This document shows, piece by piece, positions 11,602-24,951 of a stretch of 64,000 bases of DNA (position 1 is its first letter; every line of letters starts with the position of its first letter). Source of the DNA: Epichloe hybrida (Eukaryota; Ascomycota; Sordariomycetes; Hypocreales; Clavicipitaceae); the NCBI GenBank assembly GCA_019022495.1, contig JAFEKR010000049.1:248001-312000 (forward strand). The letters are read 5' to 3'. The notes under the pieces were generated by a model that was not told where the DNA came from, did no database searches, and worked only from the letters and a program-made list of their open reading frames with translations. The position numbers and the translations under genes are program-made.

Positions 11602-13699
11602 TATGCCCTTACTTAGGCATGTCTAATAAGTCCCCTTTTTATAATAGTCCTATGAATTATCCTATAGGTAATTAATCCTATTCCCCGCTTATTATTATTA
11701 GGTGCGTGACGTATCTGCCCCGCTAGCTATTACGTAGTAATAGTAACTACCTTACTTCTATGCCTTAGTTTTGCAGTACACGTAATGCATTTACTTTACT
11801 AACCTATTATTTGTTATAGTCTCTAGCCCTGCCCCTACTAGTTTATTAATTACCTAATATAGGTTTAAAACCACGTATAAATATCCTACTTAGTTCCTTT
11901 TTATATCTTACCTTCCCTTATATAACACTATCCCTTTACTATTATGATTTTATTATACCTTCCCTTTTATCCTATTAAAACCTCTTTCTTAAATAATTAT
12001 TCTCCTATTAGAATATGCCTTATAATCTATCTAACCTTCCTTTGCCCTTAGCTAGTCTTACTATACCTTTAGCCTATTTTATTAGTAAGTTTCTTATAGA
12101 GGGTAACTTAGATAATAATTAATATACTACTCCCTAATTAGTCTAGCGCCCTTGTGGGCTATGTGTAAAATAAGCCCTTACCACTAGTGTTCTAGAATAT
12201 TATCTACCTAAATCTAGAGAATTATACCCTTTGTATTAGAAGTAATACCTTTCCTATATATAATACACTAGGCTTTTATCCACTAACCTTTATCTCTATT
12301 ACACGCTAAAGGATATTAAGGCAGAGATTACTATAGGTATATATATTATTAAACCTAGAGTCCCTAAAACTTTAGGCATAAAAAAGAAAATGCCTATACT
12401 ATCCTAAAGGTTTTACTACCTTATTAGTTAGTAGAACTCCTTCCTTGCTTAGGCTTAGTTTAATCTAGCTCCTATATAGTTAGCCCTTAGGGCATCCCTT
12501 ACTAATAATACTACTATAATAAATATAACTAGTCTTAAAGTTACCCCTTTTATTAGCGCTAGCCCTTTAGCTAGCTATAGTATAGCCTATTCTATGTAAT
12601 AAGCTATAAGCGTTTTATTCTAATAAAACTAATAAGTTATTAGCGGACTAACTATAATACATAAAGAGATATATAAGCAGTCTTCTACGCTTCTCTAAGC
12701 TTTAATACCTTATTACTAGGATAAAATCTAGCAATATATTTAAATTACTAGGTTAAGTAATAAATCTCCTTCTTATTACTACTAGTAACTATTACGCCTC
12801 CCTTTCGTAATAGGTTTAACTTATAATTATATTCCTAGAGCCTTAGGAGCTAGCTATCCCCTAGCTAGAAATAATGCTTCTCCCCCCCTTAGTTATTCTC
12901 CTCTTACTTACTGCTTACCTACTAGGTCTCCTATTACGCCCCCTCTTATATATACTCCCTATACTAACCCTATTTACACTATCTAGGTCCTAGGTTATGC
13001 CTAAGGTAAATAAGGTAAATAACTTATTATACTATAACCATTGCCTAGTAATAATAATACTATAGCTATAGTAACTATAGTATAACTCTAGATAGAGGTA
13101 GCGTGCCCCTAACTATCCTCTCCTAGTGATTTAGGTAATAACTTAATAAATAATTATCCTTATTAAGTGGTAGTAGTAAAATGCAGTGATTTAGTGCCTT
13201 AAGTGCTTATTAGAGTCTTGATAGGTATATAAGTCTTTTAAAATTAATTTAGTCTATTATTATATTATATATCTCCTTATTTTGCCTTAAACTTGTTAAG
13301 GGCCTATGTCTATGCTATATTCTCTAATAGTTCCTATATAGGCTATATATAACCTGCTTACTTAATAAGTATATTATATCTTTTGCCTTAGCCTAGGGCG
13401 TTCTAAGCCACTAGGATTTGCTTAACCTAATATTCCTTAATAAGTTTATTATTACCTTCTGTAAGGACCTATTCTAGTCCTAGATAGGAGTCCTAGAGCT
13501 TCTAACTAGGAAGAGAGTCCTCTGTAGCGCGTTTAATAAGGTCTATGTGAAATACTAGGTAAATGCCTCTTAGGATATTAAGCCACACTATAAGTAGTAT
13601 TAGGACTTCTATAACTATATACTTTACTACTACTTAATTAAGCTTCTATAAGGGGCAGTTAGTTTTAATGTTTTTAAGTAAAAGCTATACCTTATCTCT

Positions 13700-16200
13700 A
13701 ACCTAAAACCGTTTTACTAGCTAACGCAAAGTAAACGTAGCGTCCTGCTGCCTTTATTATATATAAGCTATTATAGCTTACGCTAGATAAGTACCCTCCT
13801 AGAGGTGCTTAAGAAACCGCATTACTTGCCCCTTTAGTGTTATTATAGAAGCAAATATATTTAGTAGTGCCTAGACTAGCTCTAGGTTATAGCTATATAG
13901 TAGCTTATTTAAGCTAACTCCTATTATAGAAAATAGCCTATTATTAATTATAAGCTAGCAAGTAGCTAGATATTCTAGCTAGTTAAACTATAAGAAGGAG
14001 ACTATAACACGTAGTATTACCTATACCTCTTAGTTTACTTACTTTATATTACTATTAGTCTATAGGTAATGTAATATAGAAAGTAACTAATTAATCCTAA
14101 CTAGGGAGCATAATATTATCTAAAACTTTCCTAACTAATCTAAACCATAATCCGTAATAATTAATTAAGGAAACCCCCTAAACTACTACTAAACTATTTT
14201 AAACCTCTTTGCATATTCCTTAGCTCCTATAGAAGTCATAGCCTTAAGCTAAACAAATTTAAAGAGTTAATCTATAATAACCATTAGGTATTGTGGCTTT
14301 TCTAGGGATAGTGCTAGTAAGTCTATTATAAAGTTAATAGAGATCTATAACTAGAACTAGTTAAGGATAGGTAAAGGCTTTAGTAAGCCCTAGCGCTATT
14401 AATAGCTCTTATAATTACTATAGTAGTAATAGTTATAAATAAACCTAGTAATATCTTATAATATCCTATCCTAGTAAAACTACTATTATAAGATTTAAAA
14501 CATAGTGTTATAGCCTAGGTGCCCTACTACTAGTAAATTGTAGCATTATTATATTAGGGTTATTATAAGAGGCTCTTACGCTAGGACCTAGGTATAGCCC
14601 CTAAACTAAAGCGCCCTATAAGCGCTTATAAAACAATCTACTACTTACTCTCTTATAAGTGCCTTAATAGGAAACCTTTAGGCCCCTTCCTAGATAGCCC
14701 TTAATTAAATACTATATATAAGGTCTAAGATAATAGCCTAGTCCTATAAGGTCTAAAGGTATTTAGTAGTAAAGAGAACCTTACTAGCTAGTAGTAGCGC
14801 TATACTACTATTATCTTACTATTTATCTAGTGTTAGCAAGAGCTATATAATAGTAATAGGTTATAGGATATATCCTATCCTAGAGGTTACCCTTTCCTAG
14901 TCTTATTCCCTTTAAGAAAGAGCATTAGGCTACTACACTTATATACTAGGTTTATACTAGAGGTGGAAATTAAATAGTGTAAGTGTGTTTACCTATTAAG
15001 CCTACTGCTCTAACATTAACTAAGGAGTTATAAAGTACTCTAAGTTCTTATAGTCTATATAGATTATAAACAGACTAGAAACGCCCTATAGCTTAGCTAA
15101 CTATACCTTAAGGCATAAGATAATAGCTAATAATTTCTTATTATAAATTATATAGTTCTTTTATAAGGTTATAAGGCTAGTGGAGTAGTAGGTAACTAGG
15201 TATATAACGCTATCCTAGCCTTACTAGGAAAGGCATTCTCTAATGGCTATTCCTAAATAATTAGCTTCTATTACTATAAGGAGATCTAGGTCCTATTGTG
15301 CTAGTACTAGGTATGTGATAAAGGTATCTTTTAGCCTATTAAAGGTATTATTCTCTTTAGGTCCCTATTAAAAAGGGACATTTCTCTTAGTTAATTATAT
15401 TAGCAGTGCTACTAGTTCTAAAAAGTTACTAATAAAGTTATAGTAGAAGTTAGCAAACCCTAGGAAGCTATAGACCCCCTAAAGTTTCGTTAGGGCTACC
15501 CACTCCCTAATAGCCATAACCTTTACTAGGTCTAGATAGATAGAATAACCCACTATAATAATATATCCTAGGTATTAAACCTCCTTTACTGCGAATATAG
15601 ACTTATTAAGGTCTAAGTACAAACCTACATCCCTTAGATAGCCTAATATTAACTAGACCTTAGCTATATAGTCTTTCCTTAATTCCCCTAAGTAAACTAA
15701 GATATTATCTAAGTACGCTATAATAAAGTCCTCTAACGTATCCCCTAAGGACTTGTTAATATAACGTTAGAATATTACTAGTGCGCTAGCTAGGCTAAAG
15801 GGGTAAACTAGCCACTTAAATAGCCTAAACCTAGTTTAAAACGCTATTAGGTACTCCTAGCCCTTAGTAATCTATAGCTTATAAAACGCTACGTAAATAT
15901 TTACCTTTATAAACTAGTGTGCCTAGAATAAGGAATAGAGTGTCTCCTTAATTAATAGGAGAGGATAGTAATCCTATACTATTATCTTATTAAGAGCGTA
16001 GTAGTTTATGTAAAAACGCTAACCCTTATTAGCCTTTTTAATAAGGAGAACTAGAGCTATAGCTAATAATAAGCTAGTATAGATCTAACCCTTATCTATT
16101 AAGTCTGTGATTTAGCGCCTAACCTCTAGAAGCTAGTCCCTTAGTATATTATATAGTAGTCCCTAAGGGAGCGTTAGTTTAGACCTGTCCTAATTCTTAT
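13700..16200 (-). pseudogene. pol: Decayed Pol of the innermost gypsy element
   Basis: Read on the minus strand with stops ignored, this is classic gypsy Pol. Reverse transcriptase (about 16150-15430) has YLDN at 15704-15715 instead of YLDD, and ends in FLGFANFYYNF near 15450, the conserved junction to RNase H. Integrase lies around 14420-14050, where the first catalytic Asp context reads ISINFII (MDF expected, Asp to Asn) and IITDYG keeps the second Asp. Many stops, all consistent with C-to-T or G-to-A change. Boundaries are approximate. Gag should lie between here and 18254 but is too decayed to place. Confidence 0.8.
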
Positions 16201-18254
16201 ATAAGCATATGTGGTAATTAAGGGACCCTTAATAAGGAGGTAAGCTATTAGCTCTAGCCTTATTAAAAAGGTCCGTGAAGTTAGCTAACTCCTTAGGTAA
16301 TGTTAACGTGTCTAGGCTATTAGGTTTTATCTTAGGCGCTATGATTTGTAGTACTATTATTATCTCCCTAAGGCTTATAGTAATAAACATTATAGAAGTG
16401 TCCTTCCTCTAGTGTGCCTAGCGTGCTTCCGTGGTATATAAGGACCTAATAATCCCCTATACTAAAGTCTTTACCCTACGCGTAAAGGCTTTAGAGATAT
16501 ATAAGCCCTCTATTACTCTAATAACTAATTACTATTTTGCTACGTGAATAACCACATCATGATGTTCTAGCTATAGTATCCTAAGTATAATGTCTTATGT
16601 AAGGCCTAGGATAACATATAAATACACTAATAACTCCTAGCTATTAATATCTATTCTAGTGCGTACTATATAGGTAATTAAGGAGGTGTTCTCCTATACT
16701 CTCTTTCCCCTCCTTTTTGTTTTTACTATAGTCTAGACACGCCTCCTCTTTAGTAACTATATAAGCTCTAGGCTAAACTATTTTACTACTAACTTACTTA
16801 TAGCACTATAATAATTATAACTATAATTAATCTAGATATTAATATAATAATATATATTAAAGAGTATAGGAATTAAGAATAGTAATTAGTCTATATATTA
16901 TACTATGTCTTACTCTAACTCTATATAGCTTAAATAGTTATCCTATATTATAGTATATAGTTAGCCTCCTTACCCTTATATAAGACTTTACTTAAGGGCT
17001 ACTTATTTTCTATAGGGGGAATATTTACCTCCTTATTTATGCTTTCCTTATTTACTCTATGTAAGTTAATACTAACCTATAGGGGATAGGGCAGGAGGAA
17101 GGTACACTCCTAAATATAGTAGTCCTTAGATTTACATTATAGGTAGTATCTCTCCTAATAGCGTTTAGCTAACTTTACTTCTAATACCTATTTAGCCTAT
17201 TGTGTGTCTATAGCTAGCTTTAGACCCTTCTCCTTCTTAACTAGCCTATTCTATTTTCCTAATTAAGTCCTTACTACGCGCACCCTAGTTATTAGCGTGT
17301 TACCCTTATGATTAGTCTAAGGTGTAAGTTTAGCTAGCTATAGTTTGTATTAGGACTAGTACTTATCTTCTATAGCAAGGGCCTTAATGTTAACTATAAT
17401 CTTATAATATTACGCAATAGCTATGTGCTACACACTCTAGCTAATACCTTAGCTTATGCTAATTTCTCTTAAATGCTTATTAAGTGCTTATTAAAGCTTT
17501 ACTAGCTTTATATTATCCCCTTAATAATCCTCTCTTACTAATAAGAGCTTCTTTATAAAGCGAATAAAGAACGTAGAAAATAGCTCCCTTAGGCCTTATT
17601 TTATCTAGTTAAGTTCTATAAGGGCTATCTCCTACCTATGTAAATTAGAGAACATAGACCTAAGGTATTCTAGGAATTTAGCTAGGTTAAAATTATAAAT
17701 ACTGCCTTATTTAAAGAAAGTAGCTACCTAGGACTAGACTTTAAAGGATAGGTTCTAGTAAATAAATATTTACCTATTCTTATTAGTTTTAATAAAGTCT
17801 CTATTTACCTATAGCTTATATTCTATTAGGAATTTCTATGTAGTAAATAAGGCCTTATTACTATTATATAGGTTGCCTATAGGGATAGGTTTTTGTTTTA
17901 CCCTAGGTATAGTTAAGACTAGGTTAGAGGTAGGAGGCAAAGTAAGGTTTACTATTAGGGTATTAGGCTAGGCTATAATAGGTAGTTAGGTTAAGGGTCC
18001 TATAGTGCTTATAGCTACTTATTATTAAAGGCATATAAGTTTTACTATTTGCTTATTAAGCATAAGTTAAAGCGTTTTAAATTAGGCCTATTAAGCTACT
18101 AGTAGTGCTATGGCGTTAAATAAGGGAGTTATTGTCCCCTAGCTAAGTTAGTCTTGTGGTTAGAGCGTGTTTACTGTATTTATTAATACATCTATTAGTG
18201 TTTATATTATGTCTTTTAGTAGTTATTAAAAAGAACTAAAGGAAGTCTCTTAAT

Positions 18255-18471
18255 TATTATAGACTAGCCCCTAGGCTACTATAATAGGGCGTTAATATAG
18301 TATTAAGAGACTTAAGAAGAAAGGAGGAAGGGTAAGAGGCTATCCCTAGTAATGCCCCTTATACCCCCTTAGCTACTTATATAAGCCTCCTTTCCCTACC
18401 CTAACTACTTCTACCACTCCCCTCTCTAACTACTATACGGACAATGCTTAGGCAAAGCCCAAGCCCTTACA
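18255..18471 (-). repeat. 5' LTR of the innermost gypsy element
   Basis: 217-bp copy on the high-coordinate side. Its minus strand begins TGTAAGGGCTTGGGC. This copy keeps more C/G near its right edge (TATACGGACAATG) than the left copy (TATATAGATAATG). Confidence 0.92.
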
Positions 18472-18476
18472 AGGTC

Positions 18477-18972
18477 ATACAAAAGTCTTATATATAGCAA
18501 ATTAAAGCTAGAAGACAGGGCTTTCATTTTATGCAGGAATATTTTTTGGACTAAAATTTAGTACATACGGGTTGCTAGTTTGTATGGTAGCGAGTCGATT
18601 TTTTGGATTTTACATACAAATGATTTTTGCGGAAAATAAAAAGTGGCCTGTAAGACCTCTTTAGCGGTCTGGATCCACCGATATAGTCAGTAAGTATATA
18701 AGAGGAAGAAGATCTTTTTAATCTAGCTAGATAGCTAGGCCTCTTAATCTAACAGCTGCATTGCCCGTACAACGTCACTAAAATCAATTCTATTAGTATA
18801 TAAGATATCGTAAAAGTCATCTAGATTGAATTTAATTAGTTAATAACTGCCGAAACCTTTCATTGCGTTGCGTTAAATAAATATTTAACGTGGTGGTTCT
18901 ACTAGTCCCCGACCGTAGAGCTACACCTGTACAGCTGTTGCCAGCTGGCAACTAGCTCCCTACATATCAATA
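18477..18972 (+). repeat. Copia 3' LTR, right part
   Basis: Continues the copia LTR after the gypsy insertion and aligns to 5039-5534 over its full length with about 23 transitions. It ends at the GATAT target-site duplication (18973-18977). Confidence 0.92.
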
Positions 18973-19289
18973 GATATCTAGTAATAATAAAACATCTCTC
19001 CTTTACTTATAGTAAGCGGTAAGTATATAGAGAGAAAAAAATAGCAGTAGTTACTTTATTATTAGAAGTAATAAAGATTAGGCTAAGTATTCTAGAAAAC
19101 AAAAATTAAAAAGGAAAAGGAAAAGGCTAATTAAAGGACCTAGTAGTAATAGACATATAAATAAATAGTAAAGCAGCTATATAAATCCTTAAGTACGCTT
19201 ATTTATAGTAAAAAAGCAAAGGTATTATAGTTATACTAATTTTAGAAGCTATAAGCAGCGAAAAAGCCACATTAAATTAGGATAAGAGC

Positions 19290-22200
19290 ACTAAGCGCCC
19301 TATACTAATAATCCTAGAAGAATATAGGGAGTTTATAGATATTTTTTCTAAAGAGTTAGCAGGTAAGCTTCCTAAACTAGGAGGTTACACTTATATAATT
19401 AAATTAGAAGAAAGGAAAACACTACCTTAGGGGCCTATATATAATTTAGCTAAAAGGGAGCTAAAGGTTCTTAGAGAGTACCTTATAAGTGCGTAGCTTA
19501 AAGGGTGGATTAGAAGATTAGTTAGCCTAGCTAAAGCCCTAATTTTATTTATTCTAAAGAAAGGAGGGAAATTAAGGCTTTATGTAAATTATAGGGGCCT
19601 AAATAAGATTATAATTAAGAATAAGGCCCCTTTGCCCCTTATTACTAAAATTCTTAATTAATTAGTAAGCGTAGTTATTTTCACAGTCCTAGATTTAAAA
19701 GATACATACCACTAGCTATATATTCGCTTAGGTAATAAGTGGAAAATAGCGTTCTATTATTAATATAGCTACTTTAAATATCTAGTAATGCTATTTAGAC
19801 TAGTTAATGCACTAGTGACTTTTTAGGAGTATATTAATAATGCTCTTAAAGGACTTATTAATAAGACCTATATTATCTATCTAAATAATACGCTAATATA
19901 TAGTAGTAGGGTTAAGGATTATATAAAGCACATTAAATAAGTTTTACGTAAGTTTAAAGAGGTAAGTCTTTTTATTAACCTTAAGAAGTGTTAATTTTTA
20001 GTTAAGGAAGTTAAATTTTTAGGCTTTAAGATATTAGAGAAAGGTATTATAATAAACCTAGTAAGAGTTAAAGTAATTATAACCTAGCTAATACCACGCA
20101 GCGTTTTTAATATTTAGTTATTTCTTAGTTTTACTAGATTTTACCACTGTTTTATTAAATAGTATAGTAAAGTTATTATTCTATTAATAGATTACCTTAG
20201 AGGGAATTAACTAGTAATATTTAAACTAGAACCCTATAAGATAGTAGCGTTTAGAGAGCTTTAATAAAGATTTTAGGAAGCGCTAATTTTAGTGTATTTT
20301 AACTCACTTATATATCTTAGAGTGGAGATAAATATATCTAGACATATAATTAGAGCTATACTCACAATATTAGTGCTAAGTCACTAGCACCTAGTTATAT
20401 TTATATTAAGAAAGATAACTAATACTAAATTATAATATTTAATACCTAATAGCAAATTATTAGCTATCTAAGAGGCTTTTCGCATATAGAGACACTATCT
20501 TGCTTATTTAGCTTATATAATTAAAGTTATTATAGATTATTTAAACTATAAGTACCTTACTATAAAGCCTAAGCTTACTAGTAAGTAAGTAACTACGCTT
20601 AATAAGCTTTGTCCTTTTAACTTTAAGATTATATATTATATAGGGAAATTAAATTCTACTAACTTACTTTTAAGAAAACTAGATTTTATAAGTAAGGTAA
20701 GGAAAGAGAAAGTAGTAATTATATAACTTCTTGCCTTTTTATTTAAATTTATAAATACTAAGAGATAGGAACACTATAGCGATATTATTAATGCTATAGG
20801 CTCTATAAAAACATTACTTAATATAACTAATAGTTAGTTATAATAACGCTATAATAATACTACTAATATCTAGGGTTTTAAAAAATCATAACTTAACTAT
20901 ATTCCTAAAGAACCTAATAATCTAGATAATCTTAGAAGAGTTATATTAGTAGGGTTATTTAATACTTTTTATACTTTAGTTAATAAGTAATAAGCTAGCT
21001 ATAGTAATACTATTAGTACCTAGTGTATGTATTATTTAGTGCTTAATTATTTTAATTTTCCTATTAGACTAGCTATTGCTAATAGGGATAGACTAGCATA
21101 GGTTATTACTAGTAAGTAGTAAGGGCACCCCTTAAAAACATTACTTATTTATGTCCTTATAAGACTAGAAGTATTTATTAAACTAATTACTTATAGAGAT
21201 ATTATAGCTAGGATCTAATTTATTTAGAGAACCTCTTCTAAGTTTAACTCTAACTTTTTAGAAAAGAGCTTAGAATTAAAACCCCTAATTTAAGTCTTAT
21301 TATATAAAGCATAGTAAGGCAATAACTTTACTATAGGTTAATTAAAGTTACTTAAAAGCGGCAATTTAGCTATATCCTAGATATAGTTAATTAAACTCTC
21401 TAAGCTATTAATATTTAAGAATTATATTTTTATTCCTTTAGGTATAAGGAAAGAAATTTTATTACTAACTTATAATAACCTTACTACTAGGCACTAAGAA
21501 GTAAGTAAAACTCTTTATTAGATTACAAACTAATATTATTAGCTAATAATAAAGAAAGATATAAAGGTATATATTAGCACTTATATAAATTATTAGACTT
21601 TAAAACCAAGGCATTATAAACTATATAGTAAGCTAGCTATATTACTAGTGCTTAATTGCCCCTTTTAAGAATTATTAATGGATTTTATTACTAGACTTTC
21701 ACTAGTAAAAGATTTAAATTAAACCTATAACATAATTTTAGTTATTATTAACCGTTTTACGAAATACAGTATCTATATCCCTATTTTAACGTAACTAACT
21801 AGCAATAGGCTAGTAACTATATTCTTAGAATATGTTTTTAGAGACTATAAAGCCCTAGAAAGTATTATAATAGACTAAGGTTTTACATTTACTAGTGGTT
21901 TCTAGATAACTTTTTATTATCTTCTTATAATAAAGCAACTACTTAGCACCGCTTTTTACCCCTAGATAAATAGTTAGATAAAATATTTAAACTAGGTCTT
22001 AGAATATTATTTAAGGGCTTTTACTTATGCTAAATAGACTAATTAGGCAAATAACCTATTAATAGCGTAATTCGCGTATAATATAAGTAATTACTTAACA
22101 CATAGCTACACACTAGCGGAGGCATTATAAGGTTATAATCCTAGAGGTTTATAGTAAGTAATAGTAAATATCCCTTTAGTAAATAATTAAGCTAAAAGTA

Positions 22201-22740
22201 AGATTTTAGCACTAAGAGAGAAGCATACTATAATTAAGTAACTTTTAAGTAACTTATAGACTTAGTATAAAAAATATTATAACTAGAAGAGAACTCTAAT
22301 AAGGTTTAAAGTTAGTAACTATGTTTTATTATTAATAAAAAACATTAACCTAAGATACCCTAGTAAGAAGCTAGCTATAAAGTATCTAGGCCCCTATAAG
22401 ATTAAAAAGGTAATTAGAAGTTATAGATTAGTATATTAATTAAAATTACTACCTAGGACTTAATTATATAATATATTTAATATTACTAGTCTTAAACCTT
22501 TTAAAGGGGACCTAATAAATATAAAAGATATACCCTTACTATAAGATACTATTAAAGATAATAAATAAGAGTTTAAAGTTAAGAGAATTATTTCACATTA
22601 CTATAATAGAAGGCATTATAAATATCTAGTTAAATAGAAGGGCTATAATACTTTAGAGAATTCTTAGGTATTAAAAAGGGATTTTATTACTAGAGAAATT
22701 ATTAATAACTATAAGCAATAGCTAAGTAGTAAAGTTAATA
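19290..22740 (+). pseudogene. pol: Decayed Pol of the chromovirus, with chromodomain
   Basis: Plus-strand frame with many TAG/TAA stops. Reverse transcriptase (about 19370-20050) keeps LDLKDTYH but has YLNN at 19878-19889 instead of YLDD, so both catalytic Asp codons are lost. RNase H follows (about 20200-20650). The integrase core (about 21670-22060) keeps the first Asp (MDFI) and second Asp (IIID-GFTFTSGF), but its third acidic residue is replaced by Lys (IKYLN, where ERLN is usual). A chromodomain is still legible at about 22581-22725 (YKYLVK-KGYNTLENS-VL). In this family the chromodomain is thought to steer integration to methylated-histone chromatin. Boundaries are approximate. Confidence 0.82.
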
Positions 22741-24667
22741 TAAGGTAATTATATTTTATAACTTAATATACTAAAGATATTAGAAAATAAAGTTAATTTA
22801 CTTAGATAACTTAAATAATCTATTATATAGCTACTAAGCACCTATCCCTTTATAATAGAGTTAGCCTTTAAGACTACTAGTCCCTTATTATTATTAGTAG
22901 CTATAGAAGCCACAGAGGAAAAGGCCTTAGGAGTATCTTTATTATTAGAATCCCTCTCTCTATATATATAGACCTAAAGTGCACTAGGGAGCTTAATAGG
23001 ACTAATATATTTAGGTAAATTAATAGTATTTAGTATAAAGTACTAGTAAGTTAGTTAAGCATTAGCTATGTATATTAAGAAAGCTTACCTTTAGGATATT
23101 CTAGGCTATAAAGTAAAGGTAGTTTATAATATTAATCTAAGTCTTTAGATTTATAGTATTACTTAGTAGTGCTATTATAGTGTGTTTATTATATTTTGCC
23201 TTATAGGTAGCATTAGTAAATATTTAAGTATAGTAAATATAATTACACTTATTAGAATTTTTATAAACTAGGATAGTATTCTATAGCTTTTTCTTTATTT
23301 TTATAATAGGCTAGTAGTAAGTTAGTAGTAATCTAGTGTCTAGGAAATAGAATTATACTTACTTTATTTTAATAGTAATAGCTACCTTTAGGAGTAGCTT
23401 TAATAAGTTTAAATAGCCTATTATAAAGCTATATAATTTAAGCTAGAGTCTAGTAGTGTATTAGTAATAACTAGGCAGATTTTAGTTAAGAAAGATATAC
23501 TATAATATAGTTTTTATTATTTTAAAAGCAATAAGCATATTTTATTAAATAGCCTATTAAATATTAGCTATAAAGAAGTAGTAAGTAAGCAGAGATATTA
23601 TACTTAAAGACTTATTATATTTAGCTAGGAAAGTTTTTTTATTAATAAGGTATCCTAGAATCTCATAGGTACTGTTTTTTAGGAGGATATTTTATATTAT
23701 TACTTACTAATAATAGCATATATATAGAATCTTCTTTAAAGTTATTTTACTAGTAGTAAGTTAGTAATAAAGATACTATAAGGATATAATAAAGATACTA
23801 TAAGGATATAATAAACTTATAATAAGATTTTAGAAGAAGTTTACTTTTAGGGAGACTTTATAGGAGATTTCTTAGTTAATAGATTTTCTTAAGGCATTAA
23901 TAAAGGTAAAGTTTAGGTATAAGACTTAGATATAGTAAACTAGCTATAAGTTAGCTATAATAGACTAGATAGGGAAGTTATACTAATAAGAGTATAAACT
24001 TATAAGCTAAATAAGGGTAAGAAACTAAGATAAATAAGGATAGATAATAATAATAATTAGGGACTAAAAGAGGTTAGTAACTACTAAGTAATAGTAGTAA
24101 GAGAGTTATTACTTAGCTAGTAAGGGTAACTTATAAGGTTAAGAGATATTATAAAAGAAAGGAAAAGTGTAAAAGAGGGGAAAAATTAGTCTCTTTTATA
24201 TTAACCCTAGACCCCTTAAGTAATCTAATGCACTATATATAGGTAATTCACAAATTACAATAATAACCATTAGCACTACTAAACGCATATATACCTAATA
24301 GCTATAAGCTTATAGTAACTATAATATAAGCCCTCTAGTTAGACTATTTAGAACCCTAGCATTAGGTATCTTATTTATTTAACTAATTATAAAAATTAAC
24401 ATAGGTTATTTATATTGTTTTTTCTAGCTATATAATAGGTAATAATATTTATTTCACTATAGTAAAGCTATATATAAGCTACTATTAGAACATTACTAAC
24501 TATAATAAGGGGTTATTTTTAATTAGTAGTATTATTATTATTATTTCTTTTTATTTACTTCTGCGTCTGGATGTAAGGTACCCTATCTTATTTTTCCTTA
24601 TAAAGCTCTAATACAGTAACTATACCCTAAGTAAGTAGCTTATTTTATAATTAAGGTTAATTATATA
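22741..24667. other. 3' untranslated part of the chromovirus, nothing recognisable
   Basis: About 1.9 kb of AT-rich, CA/TG-depleted DNA between the chromodomain and the purine tract. I see no further domain. A short tandem duplication (AGATACTATAAGGATATAAT, twice) occurs near 23772-23811. Confidence 0.5.
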
Positions 24668-24678
24668 TAAGGGGGGTA
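24668..24678 (+). other. Polypurine tract of the chromovirus
   Basis: AAGGGGGG lies just before the 3' LTR that begins at 24682, matching the usual plus-strand primer position. Confidence 0.6.
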
Positions 24679-24681
24679 TTA

Positions 24682-24951
24682 TATTAGAAGCGTAGAGGTT
24701 AAAGATAGGATATTTATTAAAGTAAGTCTTTAAAGAACCTTTAGGCTATATAAATAATAAAGAGGCTAGCTAGCTATAAGATAGCTATATGCTTATAGAG
24801 CAGGGTACTTATTAAAGACTACGCATATTATTAGTGCTAGGTTAGAGATTAAAACCTTCACGCACCCGCCTCTAGCTAGCATCTATCTAGTAGCGACTGC
24901 GATAGTCTTAGCTATTACTTCGTTCTTAACCTTTCGGTGCAAGCCATGACA
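24682..24951 (+). repeat. 3' LTR of the chromovirus
   Basis: 270 bp, partner of 2783-3052. Its right end is nearly free of RIP (CGCACCCGCC, TTCGGTGCAAGCCATGACA) while its left end is heavily mutated (TATTAGAAG against TGTTAGGAG). Confidence 0.88.

Larger units (their letters stand above)
11385..18471 (-). mobile_element. Innermost Ty3/gypsy retrotransposon, inserted in the copia 3' LTR
   Basis: 7087 bp between 217-bp LTRs (11385-11601, 18255-18471). It is flanked by the 5-bp duplication AGGTC (11380-11384, 18472-18476), which occurs once at the same place in the intact copia 5' LTR. On the minus strand the ends are TGTAAGGG...CCATAACA (TG...CA). The minus strand carries gypsy-type reverse transcriptase followed by RNase H and integrase at lower coordinates. 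A purine tract lies near the 3' end (complement of about 11631-11640). It must be the youngest of the four nested insertions, yet no open frame of useful length survives. Confidence 0.93.
4715..18972 (+). mobile_element. Ty1/copia retrotransposon, its 3' LTR split by a gypsy insertion
   Basis: 5' LTR 4715-5534 (820 bp). The 3' LTR is 11062-11384 plus 18477-18972 (819 bp in total). Flanking GATAT occurs at 4710-4714 and 18973-18977, a clean 5-bp target-site duplication inside the chromovirus. A primer-binding site follows the 5' LTR (5535-5545) and a G-rich purine tract precedes the 3' LTR (11051-11061). The internal region 5891-10852 is one Gag-Pol frame with domain order integrase, reverse transcriptase, RNase H, which defines the copia superfamily. 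GC content is visibly higher than in the surrounding gypsy DNA. Confidence 0.93.
2783..24951 (+). mobile_element. Ty3/gypsy chromovirus, interrupted by a copia element
   Basis: Bounded by 270-bp LTRs (2783-3052, 24682-24951) of identical length that differ by transitions. The ends are TG...CA, with the left copy RIP-altered to TG...TA. A purine tract lies just upstream of the 3' LTR. Gag with a zinc knuckle lies at 3542-4400. Pol with reverse transcriptase, RNase H, integrase and a C-terminal chromodomain lies at 19290-22740. The copia element 4715-18972 inserted between gag/protease and reverse transcriptase. I could not find a matching target-site duplication (CTAAT left, GATAA right), so the host context of this insertion is less secure than that of the inner ones. 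Confidence 0.85.
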
